A DNA stretch of 64,000 nt, taken from contig CAZDVD010000006.1 of the NCBI GenBank assembly GCA_964508765.1, forward strand, positions 53,452 through 117,451. Reading direction: 5' to 3'. Positions within the stretch are counted from its first letter, which is position 1; each line of letters starts with the position of its first letter. This document shows, in pieces, positions 7,558 to 17,311 of the stretch. The stretch comes from JABMPR01 sp964508765. GTDB taxonomy: Bacteria > Fidelibacterota > UBA8477 > JABMPR01. The translations under genes and the position numbers were made by a program. Under the pieces are notes generated by a model. That model was not told the origin of the DNA and made no database searches. It was given only the letters and a program-made list of their open reading frames with translations.

Positions 7558-9213
7558 ATGCATCGTTCTCGATCTCTCCTCTTTCGCGTACTTCTGATTT
7601 GCAGTCTCATGGTTGTTGCTCGTGCCCAGCATGTTTATGAAAAGGGCACTTTTGTCAGCATCCCAGCTGGCAAACATATCAATCACAGCTTTTATAGTAC
7701 CTGGAATGTCTATTTTGCTGTTGAAGATGGCGTTCTTGTTTACGATCACCATAAACGTCAGTGGCTTGAACCCATCACAGCCAGTAACGGTCTAAGCCAA
7801 TATCCTATTCTCCTCGTATGGCAGAATGCAGGTACGCAGGATCTCTGGATAGTTACTCCAGATTATGTCTTTGTTTATGACGAGCTTGCCGACTGGATGT
7901 CCCGCGTCCCCTTACCCGCAGATCCACAATTCTCCGGAACCTATGAACTTGGAGTGATAGATAACTACATTATCGTCACTGCGGCCTCGCCTGAAAATGA
8001 AGGGAAATATTCAGCTCTTTTCTCAAAAACATCAGGGACCTTTGAAATATGGGGGGCCAATACAGCCCTGGATATTGCGTGGGAAAATGTGGAATGGATT
8101 CATTCGATTTCTACGGAATTAACCGATATCTATGAAACACTTCCAATTCAGACCGTTGCCAATGGATCTTTTGATTCAGAGGGTAAACTTCATCTGGATG
8201 GTCATCCTAGAAACTCTCTGGGAGTGGTTTCATCTCTTGCTGGAGAAAGAACAGCGGGTGAATCCTTCTTGAGTACATACGGGATGGGCATATTTCACCA
8301 GAGTATCCTGGGCGGCGAATTCACCAGTTTGCCATATGGTCTACTCTCACCAGACGTCATGAGTATGAATGTCTTCAAGAATCAAATCGTTGTGGGGGGG
8401 AGGGCAGGACTCACCTATATGGATAGTTCTGCATTTGAGTATGATGAAGCCATAAAAGCATATGCCCAAGACTATTCATTTATTACCGATATCGACATAT
8501 CAGGAAACGACCTTTTAATTGCCGGTAGAGGGGGAGTATTTCGACAGAGTAAAGGTACGGTTGGTTGGGATAGAATCATTTCCCTGAAGGATTTAACAAG
8601 TGAGCGTATATACTCGATTGGAGTTGGGAATGATGGCAATCTTATGGTTGCAACAGAACGCAATGCATACCTTTTTCATGAATCCGGTTTACAACTTCGT
8701 ACACTTTTCCCAACAGGTCTGGATTGGCCAGTTTTTGATATAAATTACCAGGATGGCCGGTTTTACATCTCAAGCTTATATGGATTGTACATTTTTGACG
8801 AGGCCTCTTTAAGCTTTATTGGAAGGGTAAACTCATCTGGTGATTTTCTTTCAGCTTCCCAGGGTGCAGCAGTAGACCCCATATATAAAAGCGCTATACA
8901 GGGCAACAGACTATGGGCGAGCACCCATAGAGGAATCGTGGCACATGATCTCCTCACAAACGAGGGTGCCTTCCATCTATCACCTGATTTTCCCTTCAAA
9001 CCCAGGGGACTCGCAGTTGTTGGCAAAACAGTGTGGATTGGAACTGATATTGGATTATATAGCTATGATTCAAAGGCATCATCGTGGCGGCATTTCACAA
9101 GGAGTGATGGTTTAATTAGTGACTTTGTCACTGATTTAATTAATATTGACGACTATATTTGGGTTGGCACAAATCAGGGATTAACGAGGATAAAATGGAA
9201 AAATCTATATTGA
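7558..9213 (+). CDS. Secreted beta-propeller protein
   Basis: This is a 551-residue exported protein with a signal peptide (RSLLFRVLLICSLMVVARAQ). The rest is a run of propeller blades of the two-component-regulator-propeller type, seen as repeated phrases such as DLWIVTPDYVFVYD, VWIGTDIGLYSYD and IWVGTNQGLTRI. There is no kinase or response domain, so it is a propeller only and probably acts in the periplasm or at the outer membrane in binding. It overlaps the next gene by 19 bases, which points to a translationally linked pair with the GWxTD lipoprotein. Confidence 0.8.
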   Translation: MHRSRSLLFRVLLICSLMVVARAQHVYEKGTFVSIPAGKHINHSFYSTWNVYFAVEDGVLVYDHHKRQWLEPITASNGLSQYPILLVWQNAGTQDLWIVTPDYVFVYDELADWMSRVPLPADPQFSGTYELGVIDNYIIVTAASPENEGKYSALFSKTSGTFEIWGANTALDIAWENVEWIHSISTELTDIYETLPIQTVANGSFDSEGKLHLDGHPRNSLGVVSSLAGERTAGESFLSTYGMGIFHQSILGGEFTSLPYGLLSPDVMSMNVFKNQIVVGGRAGLTYMDSSAFEYDEAIKAYAQDYSFITDIDISGNDLLIAGRGGVFRQSKGTVGWDRIISLKDLTSERIYSIGVGNDGNLMVATERNAYLFHESGLQLRTLFPTGLDWPVFDINYQDGRFYISSLYGLYIFDEASLSFIGRVNSSGDFLSASQGAAVDPIYKSAIQGNRLWASTHRGIVAHDLLTNEGAFHLSPDFPFKPRGLAVVGKTVWIGTDIGLYSYDSKASSWRHFTRSDGLISDFVTDLINIDDYIWVGTNQGLTRIKWKNLY

Positions 9214-10463
9214 GAAAAGCATTACTGTCACTGACCATAACCATTTTATTCCTGGGGTGTGCTGAGCAAAAGGTGAATCGGGCGGATGACCTGACAATTC
9301 CTCATTTTTCATTTATTGGCCTTTCAGATCCCCTGGCAGATAAAGAAAATATCCAAGTTTCAGTCCATGTGAAAATCCCCTATACGGAGCTTCAGTTTAT
9401 TCGGTCTGGAGAGGATTATCTTGCCAGATATGAAATTGCAGTCAACCTTGCTGATAAGGATAATGAACGAATTGCCGGACAAATATGGTCTGATTCTTTG
9501 CGCTTATCAGATTATAAAGAATCACGTAATAGCACGAACACCATCCGGTCGGTCAGGACATTCAAGGTTCCCGCCTCAGAGCTGACCATCAATGTCCGGG
9601 TAACAGATCTCTACACCAAAAAATCTCATGTCCTCAGTGATGCTATGGATCAATCCAAAATGTACTCAGGTGCGCTTTCGCTGGGGAATATCATCATCAT
9701 GGACAATGGTAAAGCGGGTAACTCCAAACTTCTCATGAATGAATCATTTTATGAAATAATAGATACCTTGAGATTCAAAGTCCATTTACTCGGGGAAAAT
9801 TATCCTTTCAAGATTAATTATGAGCTGAGAGTAAAAGACGAAAGTAAGGTAAATGAATCCCAACTATTGGATCATTCGTCTTCCATCGATTCGCTGCTAA
9901 GCTTTGTAGTACCTCTCACCGATATGCACTATTCAAATTATTCACTTTTTCTCACAGCTGAAGATTCAAAGGGCAATAAAGCGACTACTAAAGCAAACTT
10001 TAGAGTAAGAATTCGCGGAGTCAATTTCGATGTTGAAAATATGGATGAAGCCGTGAAACAATTGATCTACCTGGCCAGTGATCGTCAGATAAAAGAGATG
10101 ATGGCAGGTACCGAGAATGAGAAAACAGAGAAATTCAAGCAATTTTGGGAAGCTCTTGATCCAACCCCTGGAACTCTGGAAAATGAGATCATGGAAGAAT
10201 ATTATCGCCGGATTGCTTTTTCGCTGGAGGCATTTACTGTGGTGCAGGAGGGTTGGAAAACGGATAGGGGGATGATCTACATTCTTTTTGGACCGCCAGA
10301 TGAGATTCAGCGTGGTCCCTTCGAACTTGATCGCAAGCCATATCAGATCTGGGAATACTACCATATTGGTAAACAATTTGTTTTCATAGATGAAACAGGT
10401 TTTGGAGATTTCAGGTTGGATCAATCTTATCTGGATCAGGGTGACTGGCGATTCCGCTACTAA
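9195..10463 (+). CDS. GWxTD-domain lipoprotein
   Basis: The ATG at 9195 is preferred because it opens directly on a lipoprotein signal (lipobox LFLGC, C22) with GAGG upstream. The upstream alternative at 9159 only adds a polar stretch. After an N-terminal beta-rich region, the C-terminal domain carries the defining motif EGWKTDRGMIYILFGPPDEI near residue 355 and ends with IWEYY and FVFIDETGFGDFRL. GWxTD proteins occur mainly in FCB and related phyla and have no established biochemical role. Co-occurrence with a propeller protein suggests an envelope complex. Confidence 0.87.
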   Translation: MEKSILRKALLSLTITILFLGCAEQKVNRADDLTIPHFSFIGLSDPLADKENIQVSVHVKIPYTELQFIRSGEDYLARYEIAVNLADKDNERIAGQIWSDSLRLSDYKESRNSTNTIRSVRTFKVPASELTINVRVTDLYTKKSHVLSDAMDQSKMYSGALSLGNIIIMDNGKAGNSKLLMNESFYEIIDTLRFKVHLLGENYPFKINYELRVKDESKVNESQLLDHSSSIDSLLSFVVPLTDMHYSNYSLFLTAEDSKGNKATTKANFRVRIRGVNFDVENMDEAVKQLIYLASDRQIKEMMAGTENEKTEKFKQFWEALDPTPGTLENEIMEEYYRRIAFSLEAFTVVQEGWKTDRGMIYILFGPPDEIQRGPFELDRKPYQIWEYYHIGKQFVFIDETGFGDFRLDQSYLDQGDWRFRY

Positions 10464-10601
10464 AACGACTATAACAACAACACGTTAATCCGAATAGGCG
10501 AGAAGGAGTACTTTAGCTCGTCGGTTCTAAGCCCCTAAAATAAAGCCCTAAAGCGCCAATTAATGAGTGCTATTGGCTCAAAAATTTATAGATTTTGCAT
10601 C

Positions 10602-10626
10602 GCCCCCAAAAAAGTGTTTTTCGGGC
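10602..10626 (+). other. Hairpin in the mreB leader
   Basis: The 221 bases between the GWxTD gene and mreB hold no gene. GCCC (10602-10605) with GGGC (10623-10626) and five A-T pairs inside could fold as an interrupted stem. It may be a weak terminator or a leader structure for the rod operon. The mreB promoter must lie in this gap, but no consensus boxes stand out. Confidence 0.35.
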
Positions 10627-10684
10627 TGTAGATAAAGTATTGTTTTCAAAGACCTGAGAGCACTTTTCAGGCACGAAAGGGTAG

Positions 10685-11707
10685 ATGGCCACAAAATTTT
10701 CAAACTTCCGAAACTGGATGGGCGTAGACATCGCAGTTGACCTTGGAACAGCAAATACACTCATCTACGTTCGTGGTCAGGGCATTGTTCTAAATGAACC
10801 ATCAATAGTTGCCAGATCTAAGTCAACTTCCAAAGTCATCGCTGTTGGCAATGAAGCCAAGCGCATGGTTGGCAAGGTTCACCAGGAAATAGAAACAATT
10901 CGTCCCCTTCGGGATGGTGTTATAGCTGACTTCGAAATGGCTGATAGTATGTTGCAGGGTTTCCTGAACAAATTGCCCATCTCCAAATTAGCCCGCCCTC
11001 GTATGATTATTTGTGTCCCTTCAGGTATCACAGAAGTTGAAAAACGAGCAGTCAAAGAATCCGCTGAACGTCGCAACGCCCGTGAAGTATTTCTCATTGA
11101 GGAGCCTGTGGCAGCTGCTATTGGTATTGGCATTGACATTAGCGAACCTGTAGGCAATATGATTGTGGATATTGGTGGTGGAACCACTGAGATTGCAATT
11201 ATTGCACTCAACGGTATTGTGACTAAAGAATCACTCCGCGTTGCTGGTGATGAAATGGATGAAGCAGTTATTCAACATTTCAAACGTGATCACAATTTGC
11301 TCATTGGTGAGAGAACTGCAGAGAGCATTAAAATGAATGTGGGTTCCGCCCTACAGGGCACTGATTACAAGCTTTCTGTCAAGGGTCGCAACATGATCGC
11401 CGGCATTCCCAAAACCATTGAGGTTTCCTCTTCTGAAATCCGTGATGCTCTGCGGGATACCATTGATCTCATCGTAGATGCAGTGAAAATGTGCCTGGAA
11501 AGAACACCTCCAGAATTAAGCTCAGATCTCCTTGATCGCGGTATCATTCTGACTGGAGGAGGAGCCCTGCTACAGGGTTTTGACAAAAGAATGCGTCTTG
11601 AAGTTGATCTTCCAGTAAATGTTGCAGAATATCCACTCCTTTCCATCGTTCAGGGTACCGGTAAAGTCCTTGATAGTATTGAACGATTTGAGGATGTTCT
11701 TTATTGA
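10685..11707 (+). CDS. mreB: Rod shape-determining protein MreB
   Basis: MreB is the bacterial actin that positions the elongasome under the inner membrane. The 340 residues match the usual length. The nucleotide-binding motifs are complete: DIAVDLGTANTLIYV near residue 15, MIVDIGGGTTEIAII near 160, and GIILTGGGALLQG near 285. The N-terminal helix (FSNFRNWMG) may bind the membrane. It heads a contiguous mreB-mreC-mreD-mrdA-rodA operon, which indicates a rod-shaped cell. Confidence 0.97.
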   Translation: MATKFSNFRNWMGVDIAVDLGTANTLIYVRGQGIVLNEPSIVARSKSTSKVIAVGNEAKRMVGKVHQEIETIRPLRDGVIADFEMADSMLQGFLNKLPISKLARPRMIICVPSGITEVEKRAVKESAERRNAREVFLIEEPVAAAIGIGIDISEPVGNMIVDIGGGTTEIAIIALNGIVTKESLRVAGDEMDEAVIQHFKRDHNLLIGERTAESIKMNVGSALQGTDYKLSVKGRNMIAGIPKTIEVSSSEIRDALRDTIDLIVDAVKMCLERTPPELSSDLLDRGIILTGGGALLQGFDKRMRLEVDLPVNVAEYPLLSIVQGTGKVLDSIERFEDVLY

Positions 11708-11735
11708 GCCTTTCACCCTCGGTATAGGTTAAATT

Positions 11736-12518
11736 TTGGCATCAACAGCACCAACCATCTCCCGTTATAAATCTCTGATAAATCTGGCAGCTGCAGTAGG
11801 TTTGTCACTTCTGATTATTGCTTCAAATGGTAGTCCATTCATGGATCGCACCCGTGGTCTGATTCTGGAATCATCTGCATATCTATATGTCCCCATTAAA
11901 CGGGTTGAAACTATTTTCACTATTGAAAAGGATTACCGCGAGTTACAGCAGCGTCACATTAAAGCCCAAATCGAACTCAATAAAACACGGACGCTTGTTA
12001 AGGAAAATCAACGACTCCGAGGAATGCTTGGTTTTAAGGGCGACAAAAGTTTTAATGTCATTCCAGCAAATGTTCTGTCAGATGTTGGAAGTCATACTAT
12101 GAACAGCCTCACTGTTGACCAGGGCTCAGAAGACGGTGTGATACTCCTGTCCGGCGTCATCGATGCTCAGGCTCAACTTGTAGGCAAGGTTGTTGCAATC
12201 GCACCACACACTGCGCTCGTTCAACTGGTCAGCGATAAAAATTTTCGTGTTTCAGTCCGAGAAATGCGTTCCCGCGATGTCGGAATTCTCAGTTACTCTC
12301 TAAAAACTGGTTATGTAATCCAGGATGTTCCAAAGAACGCTGCGGTTATAGCGGGCGACTCAGTAGTCACATCTGGTTTTAGTGATATTTTCCCCGAGCA
12401 CATCTTCGTGGGATGGGTTTCTGTTATTACTCCAGTAGTAGAAGATTATGTAAAATCAGTGCGTGTTGATCTCGCATCAAACTTTAACCGTATTGAGGAA
12501 GTATTTATTCTCAAATAA
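11736..12518 (+). CDS. mreC: Rod shape-determining protein MreC
   Basis: MreC is the single-pass periplasmic protein linking MreB to the PBP2-RodA synthase. The 260 residues show an N-terminal membrane helix (about 14-32), a coiled coil rich in R/E/Q (about 65-95; EKDYRELQQRHIKAQIELN), then the beta-barrel domain (PANVLSDVGS, DQGSEDGV, VGKVVAI, GDSVVTSGFSDIFPEHIFVG). The start is TTG at 11736, because no ATG gives the N-terminal segment. The stop is one base short of mreD. Confidence 0.94.
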   Translation: MASTAPTISRYKSLINLAAAVGLSLLIIASNGSPFMDRTRGLILESSAYLYVPIKRVETIFTIEKDYRELQQRHIKAQIELNKTRTLVKENQRLRGMLGFKGDKSFNVIPANVLSDVGSHTMNSLTVDQGSEDGVILLSGVIDAQAQLVGKVVAIAPHTALVQLVSDKNFRVSVREMRSRDVGILSYSLKTGYVIQDVPKNAAVIAGDSVVTSGFSDIFPEHIFVGWVSVITPVVEDYVKSVRVDLASNFNRIEEVFILK

Positions 12519-12519
12519 T

Positions 12520-12996
12520 ATGTTTGATACCATAAAATATAGTATCCTCGGTATTCTGGTTCTCATCTTCCAGTGGATGTTGGGTGACATATTCAGCATC
12601 TCCACTATAACGCCAAGCTTTCTGGTCATCTTCATCATTTACGTTGGATTAACTCATAGCCAATTAAATGCCATCTGGTTGGGTTTCTTTCTGGGTTTTA
12701 TTATTGATGCCCTAACAGGCACAGATATGATGGGCATAACGGCTTTGGCCTTATCTGCTGTTGGATATTTAGCTGGAATATTCCATGGGCGTATCGTGAG
12801 AATACCCGTGCTTGTTCAATACCTTCTGTACACCGGTTTCCTGCTCGTATTTTTCATACTTACTGTCATGATATCTCTCCAGGATTCACAGTTTGCCACA
12901 GGTAACATTGTGTTTCTCATCTTATTACCCAAGACGCTTTACACACTGGCTCTACTCAGTGGTATCTTTATAGTTGTTCGAGTCGGAGCAGAATAA
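12520..12996 (+). CDS. mreD: Rod shape-determining protein MreD
   Basis: This 158-residue hydrophobic protein has about five membrane helices. It sits in the conserved place between mreC and the PBP2 gene. The phrase LGFFLGFIIDALTGTDMMGITAL matches the MreD signature of a glycine-rich helix followed by D and G. The ATG at 12520 is chosen because it abuts mreC. An upstream in-frame start at 12463 would lie inside mreC and add a polar tail. Its stop overlaps the mrdA ATG (TAATG). Confidence 0.9.
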   Translation: MFDTIKYSILGILVLIFQWMLGDIFSISTITPSFLVIFIIYVGLTHSQLNAIWLGFFLGFIIDALTGTDMMGITALALSAVGYLAGIFHGRIVRIPVLVQYLLYTGFLLVFFILTVMISLQDSQFATGNIVFLILLPKTLYTLALLSGIFIVVRVGAE

Positions 12997-14774
12997 TGCT
13001 TCAGGGCAGGAATATCGTTGAAGGCTGGAGATCGCTTCTGGTCCACGGTCTTCTGGCACTTCTTTTTCTGATACTCATCGGTCGTTACTACTACCTCATG
13101 ATTGTATTTCATGAGAAATACGCTGAAAAAGCCACTGCAAACCATATCCGAGCTGTCCCCGTACTTGCTTCCAGAGGCGTTATTTATGATCGTGCAGGAA
13201 ACCTCATTGTGGACAATGCACCGAGTTATACTATTTCTGTTATCCCCATTGAAGTGAAAGACAAGCCTGAATCTTTGGAACGTCTATCTAGCGTCATGGA
13301 GATATCTGTTGAAGAAATCAATCGTCGGATTGCCAAAAACCGACGAGGTAAGTTTGCTCCTGCTAAAGTATTCAGTCGAGTCCCTTTTGAGAAGATATCC
13401 CACTTACAAGAGCATCGTCTTGAGCTCATTGGTGTGACTTATAGTATTGAGCCCATTAGAAATTATGTTTCTGACTTGGACCTGTCCCATGCTCTGGGGT
13501 ATACAAGAGAAATCAATCGCGATGATTTGAATAGATTCAAAAAGGAGTCTGACTATCAACCTGGCGATCAGGTAGGTTGGAAAGGTCTGGAGAAGTATTA
13601 TGAATCCGACTTGCACGGACGGAGGGGATTTAGATATATCGAAGTGAATGCCCTCGGCCAGGAAATTGGTGAAGTGGAAAATAGAGCTCCCATCAATCCC
13701 ATTCCTGGTCATGATCTCATTTTAAGTATCGATTCCTACATTCAGTTCGCCGTTGAAAAAGCGCTGGCTGATTCCTCTGGATCTGTGATAATACTGAATC
13801 ATAAAACAGGTGAAATTCTGGCTTATGCAAGTCGTCCCGGTTATGATCTTGAAATGCTTTCAGGAAGAATATCCTCAAAGGATTGGAATGCTCTGATGCA
13901 GGATCCTCGCAAACCACTTTATGATAGAGGAATTCAAGGTCTATATCCTGCTGGTTCAACCTTAAAACCACTGGCTGCACTTTATTCACTCGAAAATCAC
14001 TCAAATGCGAAAGAACGTACATACATATGTCGTGGAAGCTACCGCCTGGGGAATCGTTCATTCGGTTGTTGGAAAAAAGCTGGACATGGGAAGATGAATC
14101 TACACGATGCCCTTCAACAGTCCTGTAATGTCTATTTTTATAATCTCATCCAGGATATTGGGCTTGAAGATTGGGCTCATCTGGCCCGCGAATTTGGTTT
14201 TGGCCAACACGCGAATATCGATATCCCGGGTGAAAATAAGGGTTTAGTCCCCGATACAAAATATATGAACCGCAAATATGGGCAGAATAAGTGGACTCGG
14301 GGAAATCTATTGAATATTGTTGTCGGTCAGGGTGATGTTTTGGTCACTCCACTTCAAATGGCTCAATTTTCTGGCATGATAGCCCAACGGGGAACTCAAT
14401 TCCAACCCCATTTCGTCACTCAGGTCGTTTCCAAAAGTGGTGATATCATTTTGGAAAATATCTCTCCATCCATGGACAGGGTGACTGCCTCAAAAGATTC
14501 CTGGGATTTTATCCACCAGGCAATGTGGGATGTTGTTAATAGTAAAAAAGGAACAGCCAGGGCTGCCCGTCAAAGGGATTGGGATATCTATGGTAAAACA
14601 GGTACAGCTCAAAATCCACACGGTGAAGACCATGCCTGGTTTATTGGATTTAGTCTGGATGAACGATATCCTTATTCGTGGGCTGTCCTGCTGGAAAATG
14701 GTGGTGGTGGTGGTGGCAAAGCTGCGCCTTTGATTGGGAAAATTTTACGAAGCATTGCGAAAAGACCTTCATGA
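12996..14774 (+). CDS. mrdA: Penicillin-binding protein 2, elongasome transpeptidase
   Basis: PBP2 crosslinks peptidoglycan during lateral wall growth. The 592 residues carry an N-terminal membrane anchor (about 14-32), the PBP dimerisation domain (ASRGVIYDRAGNLIVDN; ALGYTREI) and the transpeptidase domain. The catalytic motifs are S321-T-L-K324 with the active serine, S376-C-N378 and K534-T-G536. Near the C terminus a run of GGT codons (about 14699-14716) encodes six glycines (ENGGGGGGK), extending the short ENG-G-G motif of the family. The gene overlaps rodA through ATGA. Confidence 0.96.
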   Translation: MLQGRNIVEGWRSLLVHGLLALLFLILIGRYYYLMIVFHEKYAEKATANHIRAVPVLASRGVIYDRAGNLIVDNAPSYTISVIPIEVKDKPESLERLSSVMEISVEEINRRIAKNRRGKFAPAKVFSRVPFEKISHLQEHRLELIGVTYSIEPIRNYVSDLDLSHALGYTREINRDDLNRFKKESDYQPGDQVGWKGLEKYYESDLHGRRGFRYIEVNALGQEIGEVENRAPINPIPGHDLILSIDSYIQFAVEKALADSSGSVIILNHKTGEILAYASRPGYDLEMLSGRISSKDWNALMQDPRKPLYDRGIQGLYPAGSTLKPLAALYSLENHSNAKERTYICRGSYRLGNRSFGCWKKAGHGKMNLHDALQQSCNVYFYNLIQDIGLEDWAHLAREFGFGQHANIDIPGENKGLVPDTKYMNRKYGQNKWTRGNLLNIVVGQGDVLVTPLQMAQFSGMIAQRGTQFQPHFVTQVVSKSGDIILENISPSMDRVTASKDSWDFIHQAMWDVVNSKKGTARAARQRDWDIYGKTGTAQNPHGEDHAWFIGFSLDERYPYSWAVLLENGGGGGGKAAPLIGKILRSIAKRPS

Positions 14775-16003
14775 ATATCAGAAGTTATATCATACTAAGA
14801 TTAAAAGAACTGGAGTGGAGTACGCTCATATTGGTGCTGCTCCTTTCAGCAAGTGGTCTTCTGGCAATTTATAGCATCGAATTTCAACACGAGACGAGTG
14901 CAGATTATTTTCTACGTCAAAGTATCTGGACGGTCATGGGCGTCATCCTGTTTCTAACAGCCTATTTCATACCCAGGAAAGTGATTCATAATTTGACATA
15001 TCCAGTCTATGGACTGGGGGTTGTGATCCTGTTTATTCCCATTATGATGAAAAGTAGCGGGGCAGTGAGCAGGTGGATTGTTATTGGTAGCATAGGCATA
15101 CAGCCCTCTGAAATTATGAAAATATTCCTGCTTCTGGCTATGGCTAAGTACTTTGCAGATCACAAAAAACGGATCTCAACCATAAAAGAGTTAATGACCC
15201 CTGTTGCCATGACCCTGGGACCAACAATTCTTGTCTTAGCTCAGCCAGATCTCGGTACAGCCCTGGTGTATTTTGGAATATTGATTGTTATCATCTTCTG
15301 GGCCGGAATAAAACCACTGCATTTCTTCCTGTTGCTTGCACCGATCATCTCTATGCTGGCAGCTTTTCAGACGATTTCCTTTTTTATATGGATGGGAGTT
15401 ATCCTTGTCATACTGTATTTCAACCATCTTCCATTCTGGACGAAAATATTGAATTTTGTCATAAATGTTGGATTGGGTGGAATAACCAATCTGTTATGGG
15501 CCCTACTGAAACCATATCAACAGCAGAGAATCATTTCCATGTTTGATTCAGATTCCGATCCACTCGGTGCTGGATATCAGGTCTCCCAGTCTTTAACAGC
15601 TTTTGGTTCTGGAGGTCCTTTTGGAAAAGGATTTGGTGAGGGTACGCAAACCCATCTGAAATTCCTGCCAGAGCAGCATACAGATTTTATCATGACTGTG
15701 ATAGGTGAGGAGTTTGGATTTGTTGGCGTTATGGTCGTTATTATTCTGTTCTATTTACTCATAGCTAGATTAGTCACCCAGGCATACAACAGCAAATTCA
15801 GATTTGATAGTGTCATTCTCATCGGAGTTGCCACAATTTTTATCTTTCACATCTTTGTCAACCTTGGAATGATAGTAGGTATAATGCCCGTGACTGGCAT
15901 TCCCTTGCCATTTATCAGCTATGGCGGGTCTTTTATGCTTACCTCAATGATATTGGCGGGTCTTTCTGCAAATATGTCCTCAGTGCGTCGAGCCGTTGGG
16001 TAG
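14771..16003 (+). CDS. rodA: Peptidoglycan glycosyltransferase RodA
   Basis: RodA is the SEDS-family glycan polymerase that works with PBP2. The ATG at 14771, overlapping the mrdA stop, gives 410 residues, a little longer than E. coli RodA (370). About ten membrane helices are visible. SEDS hallmarks are WIVIGSIGIQPSEIMKI near residue 100, the catalytic-loop LAQPDLGTALV, QQQRIISMFD before DPLGAGYQVSQS, FLPEQHTDFI, and MPVTGIPLPFISYGGS at the end. It closes the rod operon. The next 113 bases hold a possible TTGACG -35-like element at 16064. Confidence 0.95.
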   Translation: MNIRSYIILRLKELEWSTLILVLLLSASGLLAIYSIEFQHETSADYFLRQSIWTVMGVILFLTAYFIPRKVIHNLTYPVYGLGVVILFIPIMMKSSGAVSRWIVIGSIGIQPSEIMKIFLLLAMAKYFADHKKRISTIKELMTPVAMTLGPTILVLAQPDLGTALVYFGILIVIIFWAGIKPLHFFLLLAPIISMLAAFQTISFFIWMGVILVILYFNHLPFWTKILNFVINVGLGGITNLLWALLKPYQQQRIISMFDSDSDPLGAGYQVSQSLTAFGSGGPFGKGFGEGTQTHLKFLPEQHTDFIMTVIGEEFGFVGVMVVIILFYLLIARLVTQAYNSKFRFDSVILIGVATIFIFHIFVNLGMIVGIMPVTGIPLPFISYGGSFMLTSMILAGLSANMSSVRRAVG

Positions 16004-16116
16004 TGTCTCAAGCCCCCTGAAACCACTACATTTAGCGTTGCGAGTCCCTGTGGCAAGGTTAAATTGACGCCCGTATGATTTCTTGTCTTAACTCCCAGCA
16101 GAAAGTGGCTTAAGCA

Positions 16117-17286
16117 ATGTACAAAAGAACGTTTGCTCTCATTTTGATATTAGCAGTCATCGTTGGTTGCGGTGGTTCCAAGGAACTGAAGCAGGAGCTT
16201 AGCGAAGTAAAACAGGATACACAAGGTACTGACAGTACTTTGGTTGTTCTTGACGCGCGCCTGAAAGAGTTCTCACAAGAAGTGAAAGCCATGCGCGAAA
16301 CATACAATGAGAATCACATTAGTCTTGAGAATCTTTATAAACTCAATGCAGATTCTAAGCATTCTATCGATGAGTTGTCCTCTGAGCTAGATAGCAAGTT
16401 GGTCAGTGAGCGAACTCGCACTGACTCGGTACATAGTGTTACTAAACAATCCAATAGTGCGCAAATAGAAGGCCTCAAAGCCGAACAGACAGGAATCAGG
16501 GAATCAATTGCTGGTTTGGGGTCATCAATTCAAAGCACTCAATTCCAGGTGGATAGTATTTATGCCACCATGGATCCTGCTAAAATTGCCATCCTAGAAG
16601 AAAACCTACTTAGTATTGTCAGCCAGTTTTCTCTTTTAGACTCTTCATTTTCCGAATTTCAGTTGAATGTAGCAGACCATATGATGGGTTCTGAGGATCA
16701 GCTTGGTACTCTAGAACTGAATGCCAAGGTACAAGATAGCTCAAACTATGACATTTTATCCCAATTGGTGTTTCTTGAAAATAAGATCATCTCATTGACG
16801 AATTCATTCAACGAGCTTATGGCCATGCCGTCAACTACTCCAAATATTGTAAGAACACCTGTAACACAGCCACCAATGAACTATACTCCATCATCGCAAG
16901 CTGCGAAAATGGATTATGAGACGTATAAGCAACACTATATAGATGCCTTAAGCTCCTATCAAAATGGTGATTTCATGGGTGCCATAGATGCTTTTGAGAT
17001 GTTGATTCGCAATGACTCACAAAATGAGTATGCTGACAATGCTCAGTATTGGATCGGTGAGTCATACTATGCCTTAGATGATTATTCAAAGGCAATCGAA
17101 GCATTTAGAAAAGTGATGCAATTCAGTGATTCCAATAAAGCCGATGCTGCTCAATTCAAGATTGGATATTCCTACCTAAATAGCGGGGATAAAGCCCGCG
17201 GTTATGATGAATTAGAACGGCTTCTGGATATGTTCCCTGAAAGTTCCTTACGGGAAAAAGTCAAGCAAATCCTCGCCTCCAGATAA
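16117..17286 (+). CDS. CpoB/YbgF-like TPR lipoprotein
   Basis: The 389-residue protein opens with a lipoprotein signal (AVIVGC, C18). A long central region (about 20-240) is rich in S/E/Q/L and predicted as coiled coil. Three TPR-like repeats follow in the last 120 residues (YIDALSSYQNGDFMGAIDAF; YWIGESYYALDDYSKAIEAF; FKIGYSYLNSGDKARGYDEL). This coiled-coil-then-TPR order is that of CpoB/YbgF of the Tol-Pal system, which coordinates wall synthesis with outer-membrane constriction. The coiled coil is longer than in E. coli, and no tol genes are adjacent, so the assignment is by architecture only. Confidence 0.78.
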   Translation: MYKRTFALILILAVIVGCGGSKELKQELSEVKQDTQGTDSTLVVLDARLKEFSQEVKAMRETYNENHISLENLYKLNADSKHSIDELSSELDSKLVSERTRTDSVHSVTKQSNSAQIEGLKAEQTGIRESIAGLGSSIQSTQFQVDSIYATMDPAKIAILEENLLSIVSQFSLLDSSFSEFQLNVADHMMGSEDQLGTLELNAKVQDSSNYDILSQLVFLENKIISLTNSFNELMAMPSTTPNIVRTPVTQPPMNYTPSSQAAKMDYETYKQHYIDALSSYQNGDFMGAIDAFEMLIRNDSQNEYADNAQYWIGESYYALDDYSKAIEAFRKVMQFSDSNKADAAQFKIGYSYLNSGDKARGYDELERLLDMFPESSLREKVKQILASR

Positions 17287-17311
17287 TAGGTTATATAAAA
17301 AAAAGAAATTT

